Below are positions 8,760 through 17,279 of a stretch of 64,000 nt of DNA, piece by piece. The DNA is from Streptomyces asoensis. GTDB taxonomy: Bacteria > Actinomycetota > Actinomycetes > Streptomycetales > Streptomycetaceae. The stretch's first letter is position 1, and each line of letters starts with the position of its first letter. Made by a program: the position numbers and the translations under genes. The notes under the pieces are model-generated. The model was not told the origin of the DNA. It made no database searches and was given only the letters and a program-made list of their open reading frames with translations. Where the stretch lies: contig NZ_BNEB01000005.1 of assembly GCF_016860545.1 (NCBI RefSeq), positions 1,178,001 through 1,242,000 of the forward strand. The letters run 5' to 3'.

Positions 8760-10163
8760 ATGACGACCCTTGCCGACCCCGTCCCCGGTGGGCGCCTCGG
8801 AGACGTCGAGCGGGCCGCCGCGCTCGGCGGCGAGCTGTCCGCCGGCGGTGTCCACGGCATCGTCCTCGCCTACGTCGACACGGCGGGCGTCGGCCGGGTG
8901 AAGACGGTCCCCGTGTCCGCGCTGCGGTCGGCGGCGGCCTGGGGCGTCGGGATGTCGCCGGTGTTCGACACGTTCCTGGCCGACGACCGCATCGTGGCGA
9001 CCGACGTGCTCGGTTCCCCGGACGGCGACCTGCGTCTGTTCCCGGACCTGGACCGGCTCGTCGCCCTGGCGGCGCAGCCCGGCTGGGCCTGGGCTCCGGT
9101 CGACCGTGTCACCCAGGACGGCGAACGGCACCCGGGCTGCTCGCGCACCTTCCTGCGCAGCGTCGTCGCGGACGCGGCCCGCGAGCACGGTCTCGCCTTC
9201 CGGGCGGCCGTCGAGATCGAGTGGTCGGTCGGCCTGGACTCGGCGCCCGCCGGGGAGTTCGTCCCGGCGGCCACCGGTCCGGCGTACGGCGCGACCCGGC
9301 AGGTCGAGCTGAGCGACTACACCGCCGACCTCATGGCGGCGTGCGCGGCGCAGGGCGTGGACGTCGACCAGATCCATCCCGAGTACGCGCCGGGCCAGTT
9401 CGAGATCTCGGTGGGCGCGCTCGACCCGGTGGCGGCGGCCGACCGCAGCGTCCTGGTCCGCCAGACGATCCGTGCCGTGGCCGGGCGCCACGGCCTGCGG
9501 GTGTCCTTCTCCCCGGCCGTCGGCGCGCAAGGGGTCGGCAACGGCGGGCACGTCCATCTCTCGGCCTGGCGGGACGGCGTCAATCTGCACACGGGCGGCG
9601 ACCGGCGGCACGGGATGACGCCCGACGCGGAGGGCTTCGTGGCCGGTGTCCTGTCCCGCCTGCCCGCCCTGACGGCGGTGACCGCGCCGAGCCCGGCGAG
9701 CTATCTGCGCCTCAGGCCGTCCCAGTGGGCCGGGGTGTTCACCGCGTGGGGCCTGGAGACCCGCGAGTGCGCGCTGCGTCTGGTGCGCGGTACGGCGGGC
9801 CTGCGCGCCCAGCAGGCCAATCTGGAGGTCAAGCCGGTCGATCTGGCCGCCAACCCGTACCTGGCCCTCGGCGCTCTGATCGCCGCGGGTCTGGACGGGC
9901 TGGCGTCGGGCGCCGTCCTGCCCGAGGAGACGACCGGGGACCCGGCCGGGCTCGACGCCCGGACGGCCGAGGCCCGGGGCGTGCGCCGGCTGCCCGTCTC
10001 GCTCGCCGGGGCGGTCGCCGAGTTCCGCGCGGACGAGGTGCTGCGGGCCGCGCTCGGCCCGGTGCTCGCCGACGCGGTGAGCGCCGTGCGGCAGGGCGAG
10101 ATCGACGCCGTCGAGGGGCTCGACGACGAGCGGGTGGCCGCTGCCTACCGCTGGAAGTACTGA
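8760..10163 (+). CDS. glutamine synthetase-like gamma-glutamyl ligase
   Basis: A 467-residue protein with the GS beta-grasp and catalytic domains. It joins a carboxylate of glutamate, or an analogous acid, to an amine with ATP. Visible landmarks are YVDTAGVGRVKTVP near the N-terminus, EIEWSVG (metal-binding Glu strand), EYAPGQFEIS, GNGGHVHLS (ATP/metal His) and LEVKPVDLAANPYLALG. It lacks the adenylylation-site context typical of GlnA-I, so it is probably not the housekeeping enzyme. It is followed after a single nucleotide by an amidohydrolase. That arrangement mirrors the two halves of fungal FluG, which supports a polyamine- or amide-specific ligase rather than ammonia assimilation. Confidence 0.85.
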   Translation: MTTLADPVPGGRLGDVERAAALGGELSAGGVHGIVLAYVDTAGVGRVKTVPVSALRSAAAWGVGMSPVFDTFLADDRIVATDVLGSPDGDLRLFPDLDRLVALAAQPGWAWAPVDRVTQDGERHPGCSRTFLRSVVADAAREHGLAFRAAVEIEWSVGLDSAPAGEFVPAATGPAYGATRQVELSDYTADLMAACAAQGVDVDQIHPEYAPGQFEISVGALDPVAAADRSVLVRQTIRAVAGRHGLRVSFSPAVGAQGVGNGGHVHLSAWRDGVNLHTGGDRRHGMTPDAEGFVAGVLSRLPALTAVTAPSPASYLRLRPSQWAGVFTAWGLETRECALRLVRGTAGLRAQQANLEVKPVDLAANPYLALGALIAAGLDGLASGAVLPEETTGDPAGLDARTAEARGVRRLPVSLAGAVAEFRADEVLRAALGPVLADAVSAVRQGEIDAVEGLDDERVAAAYRWKY

Positions 10164-10164
10164 G

Positions 10165-11301
10165 ATGGGCGGCGGCCCGGTCCACGAGGCCCTCGACGCA
10201 ATGGAGTTGACCGACCACCACTGCCACGGGGTCACCACCGGCACGCTGGACCGGCCGGGCTTCGAGGCGCTGCTCACCGAGGGCGAACCGTGGCCCGGCG
10301 TCTCCGCCTTCGACACACCCGCCGGTGTGGCCGTGCGCCGCCACTGCGCGCCCCTGCTCGGCCTGGAACGGCACGCCCCGCCCGACGCCTACCTGGCCCG
10401 CCGCGCCGAACTGGGCCCGGCCGAGGTCAACCGGCGGTTCCTCGGCGCCGCGCGGACCGGCGTGTTCTGCGTCGACACGGGGTTCACTCCGCAGCGTCTG
10501 ACGACACCCGCCGAACTGGCGGAGGCCGCCGGGGGCGCGCGGGCCCACGAGGTCGTCCGGCTGGAGTCCGTCGCGGAGGCGGTGGCCGCCCGGGGTGTCG
10601 AGGCCGACGCGTACGCCGACGCGTTCCGGGCCGCCGCCCTGGACGCGGTGCGGCGGCCCGGGGTGGTGGCGGTCAAGTCGGTGGCCGCCTACCGGACCGG
10701 CTTCGCCCTGGACCCGGCGCGGCCCGGGGACGCCGACGTCACCCGGGCCGCCGCGCGCTGGCTGGCGGACGGCGGGCGGCTCACGAACCCGGTGCTGGTC
10801 CGCGAGCTGCTGTGGACGGCCGTCGATCTCGGGCTGCCCCTCCAGCTGCACACCGGGTTCGGCGACAACGACATCCGGCTGCACCGCGTGGATCCCAGCC
10901 TCCTCACGGACTGGTTGCACCTGACGGCGGGCACGATCCCGGTACTGCTGCTGCACTGCTGGCCCTACCAACGGCAGGCCGCCTACCTGGCCGCCGTCTT
11001 CGAGGAGGTGTATCTGGACGTGGGGCTCACCCTGCATCATGTGGGTCCCCCGCGAGCGCGGGCGGTCCTGGAGGAGGCCCTGGAGATCACACCGTTCCGC
11101 AAACTCCTGTACAGCTCCGACGCCTACGGTGTCGCGGAGTTCTACCTGCTCGGGGCGCTGGCGTTCCGCCGTGGCCTGGGGGATCTCCTCCAGGACCGGG
11201 TGGATGCCGACGAACTGGGCCTCACCGACGCGCTGCGCCTGGCACGCTGGGCCGGAGCGGACAACGCCCGCCGGGTCTACCGGCTTCCCGACGGACACTG
11301 A
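10165..11301 (+). CDS. FluG-like metal-dependent amidohydrolase
   Basis: A 378-residue TIM-barrel amidohydrolase of the Amidohydro_2/FluG N-terminal type. Putative metal ligands are DHHCHG at 17-22, HTGFGD near 229, LLHCWPY near 262 and SSDAYG near 316. It probably hydrolyses an amide or decarboxylates. The stop of the GS-like gene and this ATG are separated by one base, so translation is coupled. In fungi these two domains are fused as FluG in the order amidohydrolase then GS; here they are split and in the opposite order. The pair may act sequentially on a gamma-glutamylated amine, which is inferred from domain pairing only. Confidence 0.85.
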   Translation: MGGGPVHEALDAMELTDHHCHGVTTGTLDRPGFEALLTEGEPWPGVSAFDTPAGVAVRRHCAPLLGLERHAPPDAYLARRAELGPAEVNRRFLGAARTGVFCVDTGFTPQRLTTPAELAEAAGGARAHEVVRLESVAEAVAARGVEADAYADAFRAAALDAVRRPGVVAVKSVAAYRTGFALDPARPGDADVTRAAARWLADGGRLTNPVLVRELLWTAVDLGLPLQLHTGFGDNDIRLHRVDPSLLTDWLHLTAGTIPVLLLHCWPYQRQAAYLAAVFEEVYLDVGLTLHHVGPPRARAVLEEALEITPFRKLLYSSDAYGVAEFYLLGALAFRRGLGDLLQDRVDADELGLTDALRLARWAGADNARRVYRLPDGH

Positions 11302-11316
11302 AAGTATGATCAAGCA

Positions 11317-11856
11317 ATGTCTGACTTGACCGAAACCACGCCGGGTTGGCTGAGCTCCGACGAGCTCGAGATGGCTCGCGCCCGTATGCCGATCCTGTAC
11401 GTCGAGGCCGTGCCCGTGCGCGTCGACGACAGCGGCGAAGTCACCAGCGTCGGCCTGCTCCTGCGGATGGGGCCGGACGGCAATGTCAGCCGGACCCTGG
11501 TCTCCGGCCGGGTCCTGCACCACGAGCGGGTCCGGGACGCCCTGCTGCGTCACCTGGAGAAGGACCTGGGCCCGGTGGCGCTGCCCCGGGTGCCGACCTC
11601 GCTCCAGCCGTTCACGGTGGCCGAGTACTTCCCCACGCAGGGCGTCACCCCGTACCACGACCCGCGCCAGCACGCGGTGTCGCTGGCGTACATCGTGCCG
11701 GTGACCGGCGACTGCCGTCCCCGGCAGGACGCGCTCGACCTGGTGTGGTTCAGCCCGCAGGAGGCCGCGTCGCTCGCCGTGCAGAGCGAGATGCCGGGCG
11801 GGCACGGGTTCCTGCTGCGGCAGGCCCTGGCCCATGTCGGCCTCTCGGCCTCCTGA
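11317..11856 (+). CDS. NUDIX-fold DUF4916 protein
   Basis: A 179-residue DUF4916 protein, an actinobacterial branch of the NUDIX superfamily. The opening PGWLSSDELEMARARMPILYVEAVP and the segment YHDPRQHAVSLAYIVPVTGD are characteristic. A clean NUDIX box (GX5EX7REUXEEXGU) is not visible, so hydrolase activity is doubtful. It may bind rather than hydrolyse nucleotides. It begins 15 nt after the amidohydrolase and could be the last gene of the GS-like transcript. A stem-loop lies about 150 nt downstream, although its U-rich tail faces the other strand. Confidence 0.8.
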   Translation: MSDLTETTPGWLSSDELEMARARMPILYVEAVPVRVDDSGEVTSVGLLLRMGPDGNVSRTLVSGRVLHHERVRDALLRHLEKDLGPVALPRVPTSLQPFTVAEYFPTQGVTPYHDPRQHAVSLAYIVPVTGDCRPRQDALDLVWFSPQEAASLAVQSEMPGGHGFLLRQALAHVGLSAS

Positions 11857-12002
11857 GCCCGACCCCCGCACCGGCGGGCCGGGCGGCGCCGTGACCGGTG
11901 CCGCCCGCCGCCGCCCCCGCCCGCCCGTGGTGCGCGGGGGCCGCCGCCGGTCGGCCTCGCCGACCGGGCGCGGGCGGGCGGCGGCGGACCGGAAACGACG
12001 AA

Positions 12003-12032
12003 GGCCGCTTCCACCATGGTGTGGAAACGACC
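12003..12032 (-). terminator. terminator stem-loop after tRNA-Pro
   Basis: Read on the minus strand, a 12-bp stem (with two G-U pairs) and a short inner ACC/GGT extension is followed immediately by the T-rich tail TTCGTCGTTTCC. It starts 22 nt past the 3' end of the tRNA gene. The same 14-nt tail occurs behind the hairpin at 22821-22853. Confidence 0.75.
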
Positions 12033-12054
12033 TTCCGACCTGCGATGAAGCTGG

Positions 12055-12128
<74 letters not shown>

Positions 12129-12236
12129 TTGCCCGTCTGACCTGGGGTTTCCCCTGGCCGAACACGCAGGGAAACCATACCGCACTCGGGTCGGTGGTCG
12201 CGCACCCGTTTCCCGGGCACGGGCGGCCGGACGCCG

Positions 12237-12605
12237 TCAGTCCCCCGGGGGCGTCCCCAGATCCGGGTACGCCTCCAGCAGCCGCGGCGGGGCGGCCTGC
12301 CGCCACGAGTCGGCGAGGATGTCGCGCAGCTCCGCCTCGTCCTCCAGGGCGGCCAGCCGGGCCCGCACCCAGGCGAACTGGGCCTCGTGGTCGGCGATCC
12401 AGAACTTCCCGGGCTCGGCGAGCACCAGTTCGTCGCGCTCCTCCTTGGGGCAGCGCACCGCCAGGGAGGTCTCCTCCTCGGGCAGGGTGGCGAACATCTT
12501 CCCCGCGACCCGGAAGGTGGGCATGTTCCAGGAGATCTTCTCCGTGGTGTCGGGCAGGGACAGGGCGATACGGCGTACGTCTTCGGCGTCCGGCATGCTC
12601 CGCAC
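12237..12605 (-). CDS. MmcQ/YjbR family DNA-binding-fold protein
   Basis: A 122-residue YjbR/CyaY-like protein. The family pattern is a start MPDAEDVRRIALSLPDT, then WNMPTFRVAGKMFATL, and a C-terminal WIADHEAQFAWVRARLAAL with helical ending. YjbR of E. coli has a double-wing DNA-binding motif, but no function is established. The gene is monocistronic in appearance, downstream of the GNAT gene on the same strand (21 nt gap), so read-through from that operon is possible. Confidence 0.85.
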   Translation of the reverse strand: MRSMPDAEDVRRIALSLPDTTEKISWNMPTFRVAGKMFATLPEEETSLAVRCPKEERDELVLAEPGKFWIADHEAQFAWVRARLAALEDEAELRDILADSWRQAAPPRLLEAYPDLGTPPGD

Positions 12606-12626
12606 GGTAGCCGCTGCCTCTGACAG

Positions 12627-13154
12627 TCACCCGGCGGTGACGTGCTTGTAGTACAGGGTGGTCGGGCGCAGGACACCGGCCGGGTCCGCCGCGTAGTCGG
12701 GGATCGTCCCGGCCCCGGCCCACCCGGCGGCGCGGTAGAGGTGCTCGGCCGGACTGCCGGTCTCGGTGTCCAGATGGAGCAGGGTCACGCCGAGCGCGGC
12801 GGCGCTGCGTTCGGCGGCGGTCAGCAGGGTGCGGCCGAGGCCCTTGCCGCGGGCGTCGCGGTGGACCAGCAGCTTGACGAGCTCGGCGCGGTGGCGGCTG
12901 TTGGGCTTGTCGGGGAAGGCCAGCCCGACGGTGCCGACGACGCGATCCCCGTCCCGGGCCGCCCACACCGCGAGGCGCCCGGCGGCCACCCCCTCCGCCC
13001 GCTCCCGCCACCAGGCGACCGCCGCCGCCCGCTCCAGCGGCGCGAGGAAGCCGAGGGAGGCGCCCCCGTCCACCGCGTCGACCAGCAGATCGGCCAACTG
13101 CGTCTCGTACGCCCGCAGTCGGGGCGCGTCGAGACGGATCACGCACGCGGTCAC
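12627..13154 (-). CDS. GNAT family N-acetyltransferase
   Basis: A 175-residue GNAT acetyltransferase using acetyl-CoA. The pyrophosphate loop is RDARGKGLGRTLL, preceded by the strand VGTVGLAFPDK; AAALGVTLLHLDTETGS and AEHLYRAAGW are the usual motif B. The start is chosen at GTG 13154 because its GTG overlaps the TGA of the upstream regulator (GTGA). An in-frame extension to 13223 would run into the regulator coding sequence. The tight coupling suggests that the XRE-cupin protein controls this enzyme. The substrate, a small amine or amino acid, is unknown. Confidence 0.87.
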   Translation of the reverse strand: MTACVIRLDAPRLRAYETQLADLLVDAVDGGASLGFLAPLERAAAVAWWRERAEGVAAGRLAVWAARDGDRVVGTVGLAFPDKPNSRHRAELVKLLVHRDARGKGLGRTLLTAAERSAAALGVTLLHLDTETGSPAEHLYRAAGWAGAGTIPDYAADPAGVLRPTTLYYKHVTAG

Positions 13155-13747
13155 GGCAGCACCACCGCCAGCACGTAGCGCACCTCGTCGTCGCCCGCGC
13201 ACCTGAACCGGGTCGGTCCCCACACCCGCAGGCGCAGACAGTCCCCGGCGTCCAGGTGGTGCGCGACCCCGTCGGCCGTCACCTCCAGGGCGCCCTCCAG
13301 CACCCAGAGGTGCTGCTCCAGACCCGCCACGGGCGGCCGGTCGTAGGAGAGGTCGGCGCCCGCCGCGAGCCGCCCTTCGACGAGTTCACCGCGCAGCGCT
13401 GGGTGCGGCGGGGACACGGAGCGCCGGACGAAGCCGGAGGCCCGGTCCTCCCAGACGGACTGCTCGCCGGCGCGCACCACCAAAGCGGCCTGCGCCTCCG
13501 CCTCTCCCAGCAGCCGGGACATGGTCCGTCCGTAGACGTGGCACAGCCGGTTGAGCAGCGAGGCCGTCGGACTGATCTCCGCGCGCTCGGCCCGCGACAG
13601 GGTGGACCGGCTCACCCCGCTGCGTTCGGCGAGCTCCCCCAGCGACCAGCCGCGCTCGGCCCGCAGCTGGGCCAGTCGCCCGGCGATCCGCACGTCGACG
13701 GGGTCCGGTGAGCCGGCCGCCCCCGTTCCGTCCGCCTGTTGTCTCAT
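13151..13747 (-). CDS. XRE-family regulator with cupin sensor domain
   Basis: A 198-residue repressor-type protein. Its helix-turn-helix is at about residues 20-75 (LAQLRAERGWSLGELAERSG then SRSTLSRAERAEISPT). The cupin fold follows, around LSYDRPPVAGLEQHLWVLEG to LDAGDCLRLRVWGPTRF. Proteins of this architecture sense small metabolites. The ATG (13747) lies inside a 35-bp inverted repeat, so autoregulation is very likely. It is translationally coupled to the GNAT gene by GTGA. No clear Shine-Dalgarno precedes the ATG, so the mRNA may be nearly leaderless. Confidence 0.9.
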   Translation of the reverse strand: MRQQADGTGAAGSPDPVDVRIAGRLAQLRAERGWSLGELAERSGVSRSTLSRAERAEISPTASLLNRLCHVYGRTMSRLLGEAEAQAALVVRAGEQSVWEDRASGFVRRSVSPPHPALRGELVEGRLAAGADLSYDRPPVAGLEQHLWVLEGALEVTADGVAHHLDAGDCLRLRVWGPTRFRCAGDDEVRYVLAVVLP

Positions 13748-13775
13748 ATCCGGGAAGGTATCCCTGATATGAGAC
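13741..13775. promoter_or_regulatory. 35-bp inverted repeat, probable XRE operator
   Basis: The arms GTCTCATATCCGGGA and TCCCTGATATGAGAC are 15 bp each, with one mismatch (ten outer positions perfect) around a 5-bp spacer. It covers the start codon of the XRE-cupin gene and the base pairs immediately upstream, the classic place for a self-repression site. Confidence 0.7.
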
Positions 13776-13793
13776 GGCGCTGTTACGGAAGGC

Positions 13794-14696
13794 TCACAGC
13801 GCGGCGGCCTCGCCGAGCGCGTCCAGCACCGGACGGATCAGCGGATGCTCCTCCGCTCCCCGGCGGACGGCCGCGAAGACCCGGCGGGTGGGCGCGACAC
13901 CGTCGACGGGCCGCACGACCACGCCCGTGAGGTCCATGCCGCGCAGCGCCGAGCGCGGGACGAGCGCCACACCCGCGTCGGCCGAGGCCAGCGCGACGAC
14001 CGCGCGGAAGTCGTCCGAGGAGTGCTCCAGACGCGGCTGGAAACCCGCCGTCTCGCAGGCCAGGACGACCACGTCATGACAGGGGTTGCCCGGGTACGGG
14101 CCGATCCAGGGGTCCTTGGCCAGCTCGGCGAGGGGGACCTCGCGGGCGTCGGCGAGCCGGTGCGACACCGGTACGACGGCGTCGAAGGGCTCGGCGTACA
14201 GCGGGACGTGCGTGAGCCTCGGGTCGTCGGCGGCCGGGGCCCCGCGGTACTCGACGGCGACGGCGACGTCGACCTGCCGGTCGAGCACCATCGGCAGACT
14301 GGCGTCGCCCTCGGCGTCCTGGACGCGGATGCGGATGCCGGGCGCGGAGCGGGCGAGCCGGGCCACCGCGGGCGCCACGACCAGGGCGATGCCGGTCGCG
14401 AAGGCGGCGACCGTGACCGTGCCGGCCGCCCCGGAACCGTAGGCGGCCAGTTCCGCCTCGGCCCGCTCCAGCTGGGCGAGGACGGCGTTGGTGTGACCGA
14501 GCAGGATCTCGCCGGCGGGGGTGAGGCGTACGCCCTTGGCGCCCCGCTCGACCAGCCGGTGACCGGTCTCCTGCTCCAGGGCCGTCAGCTGCTGGGAGAC
14601 GGCCGAGGGGGTGAGGTACAGCGCGGCGGCAGCCGCGGTCACCGTGCGGTGGTCGGCCACCGCACGGAGGATGTGGAGCCGCCGCGCTTCGATCAT
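13794..14696 (-). CDS. LysR family transcriptional regulator
   Basis: A 300-residue LysR-type regulator. The winged HTH occupies residues 1-60 (RRLHILRAVADHRTVTAAAAAL then SAVSQQLTALEQETGHRLV). An effector-binding periplasmic-binding-like domain begins near 90 (GTVTVAAFATGIALVVAPAV). It is downstream of kbl on the same strand with a 72-bp gap that is unusually AT-rich for this genome (ATCGATTATCGCAATATG). It could regulate tdh-kbl, but it is not divergent from them as is typical for LysR targets, so that is tentative. Confidence 0.9.
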   Translation of the reverse strand: MIEARRLHILRAVADHRTVTAAAAALYLTPSAVSQQLTALEQETGHRLVERGAKGVRLTPAGEILLGHTNAVLAQLERAEAELAAYGSGAAGTVTVAAFATGIALVVAPAVARLARSAPGIRIRVQDAEGDASLPMVLDRQVDVAVAVEYRGAPAADDPRLTHVPLYAEPFDAVVPVSHRLADAREVPLAELAKDPWIGPYPGNPCHDVVVLACETAGFQPRLEHSSDDFRAVVALASADAGVALVPRSALRGMDLTGVVVRPVDGVAPTRRVFAAVRRGAEEHPLIRPVLDALGEAAAL

Positions 14697-14768
14697 GGAT
14701 CGATTATCGCAATATGTCCGGGCCGCCCGGACCGCCCGCGGCGGCCGGGTCCCCGGCCCGGAACCGGC

Positions 14769-15965
14769 TCAGGCCGCTTCCAGCTCGGCGCGGGCCGCGA
14801 CGAACGCGTCGACCGCCCGGTCGACGTCCTGCGTGGAGTGCGCCGCGGAGAGCTGCACCCGGATGCGGGCCCGGTCCTGCGGGACCACCGGGTAGGAGAA
14901 ACCGATCACGTACACCCCGCGCTCCAGGAGCAGTTCGGCCATCCGGCCCGCCTTCGCCGCGTCGCCGATCATCACGGGCGCGATGGCGTGGTCGCCGGGC
15001 AGGATGTCGAAGCCCTCGTCCGTCATCCGGCGGCGGAACAGGGCGGTGTTCTCGGCGAGCCGCACCCGCAGGTCGTCGGCCGACTCCAGGAGGTCGAGGA
15101 CCTTCAGGGACGCGGCGGCGATGACCGGGGCGAGGGTGTTGGAGAAGAGGTAGGGGCGCGAGCGCTGGCGGAGCAGGGCGACGATCTCCGCCCGGGCGGC
15201 CACGTAGCCGCCGGACGCACCGCCCAGCGCCTTGCCGAGGGTGCCGGTGACGATGTCGACGCGGTCCATCACCCCGTGCAGCTCGGGAGTGCCGCGGCCG
15301 CCGGGGCCGACGAAGCCGACGGCGTGCGAGTCGTCGACCATGACCATGGCGTCGTAGCGCTCGGCGAGGTCGCAGATCTCGGCGAGGGGGGCCACGTAGC
15401 CGTCCATGGAGAACACGCCGTCGGTGACGACCAGCCGGCGGCGTGCGTCGGAGGCGTCCTTCAACTGCCGCTCCAGGTCCGCCATGTCGCGGTTGGCGTA
15501 GCGGAAGCGGCGGGCCTTGGACAGCCGGATGCCGTCGATGATCGAGGCGTGGTTGAGGGCGTCGGAGATCACCGCGTCCTCGGGGCCGAGGAGGGTCTCG
15601 AAGACGCCGCCGTTGGCGTCGAAGCAGGAGGAGTAGAGGATCGTGTCCTCCTGGCCGAGGAAGGCCGACAGACGCGCCTCCAGCTCCTTGTGCACCTCCT
15701 GCGTACCGCAGATGAAGCGGACCGAGGCCATGCCGTAGCCCCAGCGGTCGAGGGCCTCGTGGGCTGCGGCCACGACCTCGGGGTGGTCGGCGAGACCGAG
15801 GTAGTTGTTGGCGCAGAAGTTGAGGACCTCGCCGGGCCAGCCGCCCGAGGTGACGGCGACCGTCGCCGACTGCGGGCTGCCGATGACGCGTTCGGGCTTG
15901 TGCAGACCGGCGGCGCGGATCTCGTCGAGGGTGGCGCGCAGGTCGTCGCGCACGGAGTCGAACAT
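14769..15965 (-). CDS. kbl: glycine C-acetyltransferase (2-amino-3-ketobutyrate CoA ligase)
   Basis: A PLP enzyme of 398 residues that splits 2-amino-3-ketobutyrate with CoA into glycine and acetyl-CoA, the second step of threonine degradation. The alpha-oxoamine synthase signature is clear: NFCANNYLGLADHPEV near 50-65, MVDDSHAVGFVGPGGRG near 206-222, and PLP lysine in VTGTLGKALGGASGG near 244. The start is ATG 15965. It lies 29 nt behind tdh, on the same strand, and the two are almost certainly one transcript. 8-Amino-7-oxononanoate synthase is the main alternative, ruled out by the tdh partner and by Kbl-like sequence. Confidence 0.95.
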   Translation of the reverse strand: MFDSVRDDLRATLDEIRAAGLHKPERVIGSPQSATVAVTSGGWPGEVLNFCANNYLGLADHPEVVAAAHEALDRWGYGMASVRFICGTQEVHKELEARLSAFLGQEDTILYSSCFDANGGVFETLLGPEDAVISDALNHASIIDGIRLSKARRFRYANRDMADLERQLKDASDARRRLVVTDGVFSMDGYVAPLAEICDLAERYDAMVMVDDSHAVGFVGPGGRGTPELHGVMDRVDIVTGTLGKALGGASGGYVAARAEIVALLRQRSRPYLFSNTLAPVIAAASLKVLDLLESADDLRVRLAENTALFRRRMTDEGFDILPGDHAIAPVMIGDAAKAGRMAELLLERGVYVIGFSYPVVPQDRARIRVQLSAAHSTQDVDRAVDAFVAARAELEAA

Positions 15966-15994
15966 GGGGGAAGCTCCTAGGGAATGCGGGTGAC

Positions 15995-17023
15995 TTACGC
16001 GGTCCAGTCGAGGATGACCTTGCCACCGCGGCCGCTCGCCGCGTCGGCGAAGGCCGCCTCGAAGTCGCGGTGTCCGTACCGGCCGGTGATCACGGGCGCG
16101 AGGTCGAGGCCGCCCTCCAGCAGCACCGACATCGCGTACCAGGTCTCGAACATCTCGCGGCCGTAGATGCCCTTGATCGTGATCATCGAGGTGACGATCC
16201 GGGACCAGTCGACGGGGAACTCCTCGGCGGGCAGCCCCAGCATCGCGATCCGGCCGCCGTGCGTCATGTTCGCGATCATGTCGCGCATCGCCTCGGGCCG
16301 GCCGGACATCTCCAGGCCGATGTCGAAGCCCTCGCGCAGCCCCAGCTCACGCTGTCCGTCGGCGATGGAGGCCCGCGAGACGTTCAGCGCGAGGCTCGCG
16401 CCGATCTTGCGGGCCAGCTCCAGCCGCTCCTCGCTGACGTCGGTGACGACGACGTTGCGGGCGCCCGCGTGCCGGGCGACGGCCGCGGCCATCAGGCCGA
16501 TCGGTCCGGCGCCGGTGATCAGGACGTCCTCGCCGACGAGCGGGAAGGACAGCGCGGTGTGGACGGCGTTGCCGAACGGGTCGAAGATCGCGGCCACGTC
16601 GAGGTCCACCGGGACCCGGTGCACCCACACGTTGGACGCGGGCAGGGCGACGTACTCCGCGAAGGCGCCGTCCCGGCCGACCCCGAGGCCGACGGTGGCC
16701 CGGCACAGGTGGCGGCGCCCGGCGAGACAGTTGCGGCACTTGCCGCACACGAGGTGGCCCTCGCCGCTCACCAGGTCCCCGGCCTTGATGTCGGCGACGT
16801 CCCGGCCCGTCTCGACGACCTCGCCGACGAACTCGTGACCGAGCACGAGCGGGGTGCTGATCGTCTGCTGCGCCCAGCCGTCCCAGGCCCGGATGTGCAG
16901 ATCCGTGCCGCAGATGCCGGTGCGCAGCACCTTGATCAGCACGTCGCCGGGCCCGACGGCCGGCTCGGGGACGTCCGCGAGCCACAGCCCGGGCTCCGCC
17001 TTCTCCTTGACCAGCGCCTTCAC
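15995..17023 (-). CDS. tdh: L-threonine 3-dehydrogenase
   Basis: A zinc-dependent medium-chain dehydrogenase of 342 residues, oxidising L-threonine to 2-amino-3-ketobutyrate with NAD+. Catalytic zinc ligands are Cys38 (GICGTDLHI), His63 and Glu64 (LGHEFVGEV). The structural zinc lobe is CGKCRNCLAGRRHLC near 93-107. The NAD-binding GAGPIGLMAAAVA follows. The start GTG 17023 has GGAG at proper spacing. It is first of a two-gene threonine catabolic operon with kbl. The promoter must lie in the 256-bp gap shared with the divergent GPP34 gene. Confidence 0.95.
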   Translation of the reverse strand: MKALVKEKAEPGLWLADVPEPAVGPGDVLIKVLRTGICGTDLHIRAWDGWAQQTISTPLVLGHEFVGEVVETGRDVADIKAGDLVSGEGHLVCGKCRNCLAGRRHLCRATVGLGVGRDGAFAEYVALPASNVWVHRVPVDLDVAAIFDPFGNAVHTALSFPLVGEDVLITGAGPIGLMAAAVARHAGARNVVVTDVSEERLELARKIGASLALNVSRASIADGQRELGLREGFDIGLEMSGRPEAMRDMIANMTHGGRIAMLGLPAEEFPVDWSRIVTSMITIKGIYGREMFETWYAMSVLLEGGLDLAPVITGRYGHRDFEAAFADAASGRGGKVILDWTA

Positions 17024-17279
17024 GCTACGGCTCCTGTGGTGAGAGGGCCCGGACGCGAGCAGGCCGAAAGGCCCCGTGTCCGGGAAGACAGGTGGATTCG
17101 CCCAGCAATCTGCCGCACTTCACCCGGCCGGGTCCATCGAGCTTTTCTTAAGCGCCGCCACAGCTGCGCTTCACACGGGTGGCCCCGGACACCCGCAGCG
17201 GCTTCCCGCACACCACGGTGGGGCGTGTCACCCTGGACCGCAACCCTCGCAAGGCCGGCCGACTGACGTGGAGCCCCTG

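Noticed and set aside
13155..13223. Longer N-terminus for the GNAT protein
   Set aside because: The extension would be read within the XRE gene. The GTGA junction at 13151-13154 explains translation initiation better.
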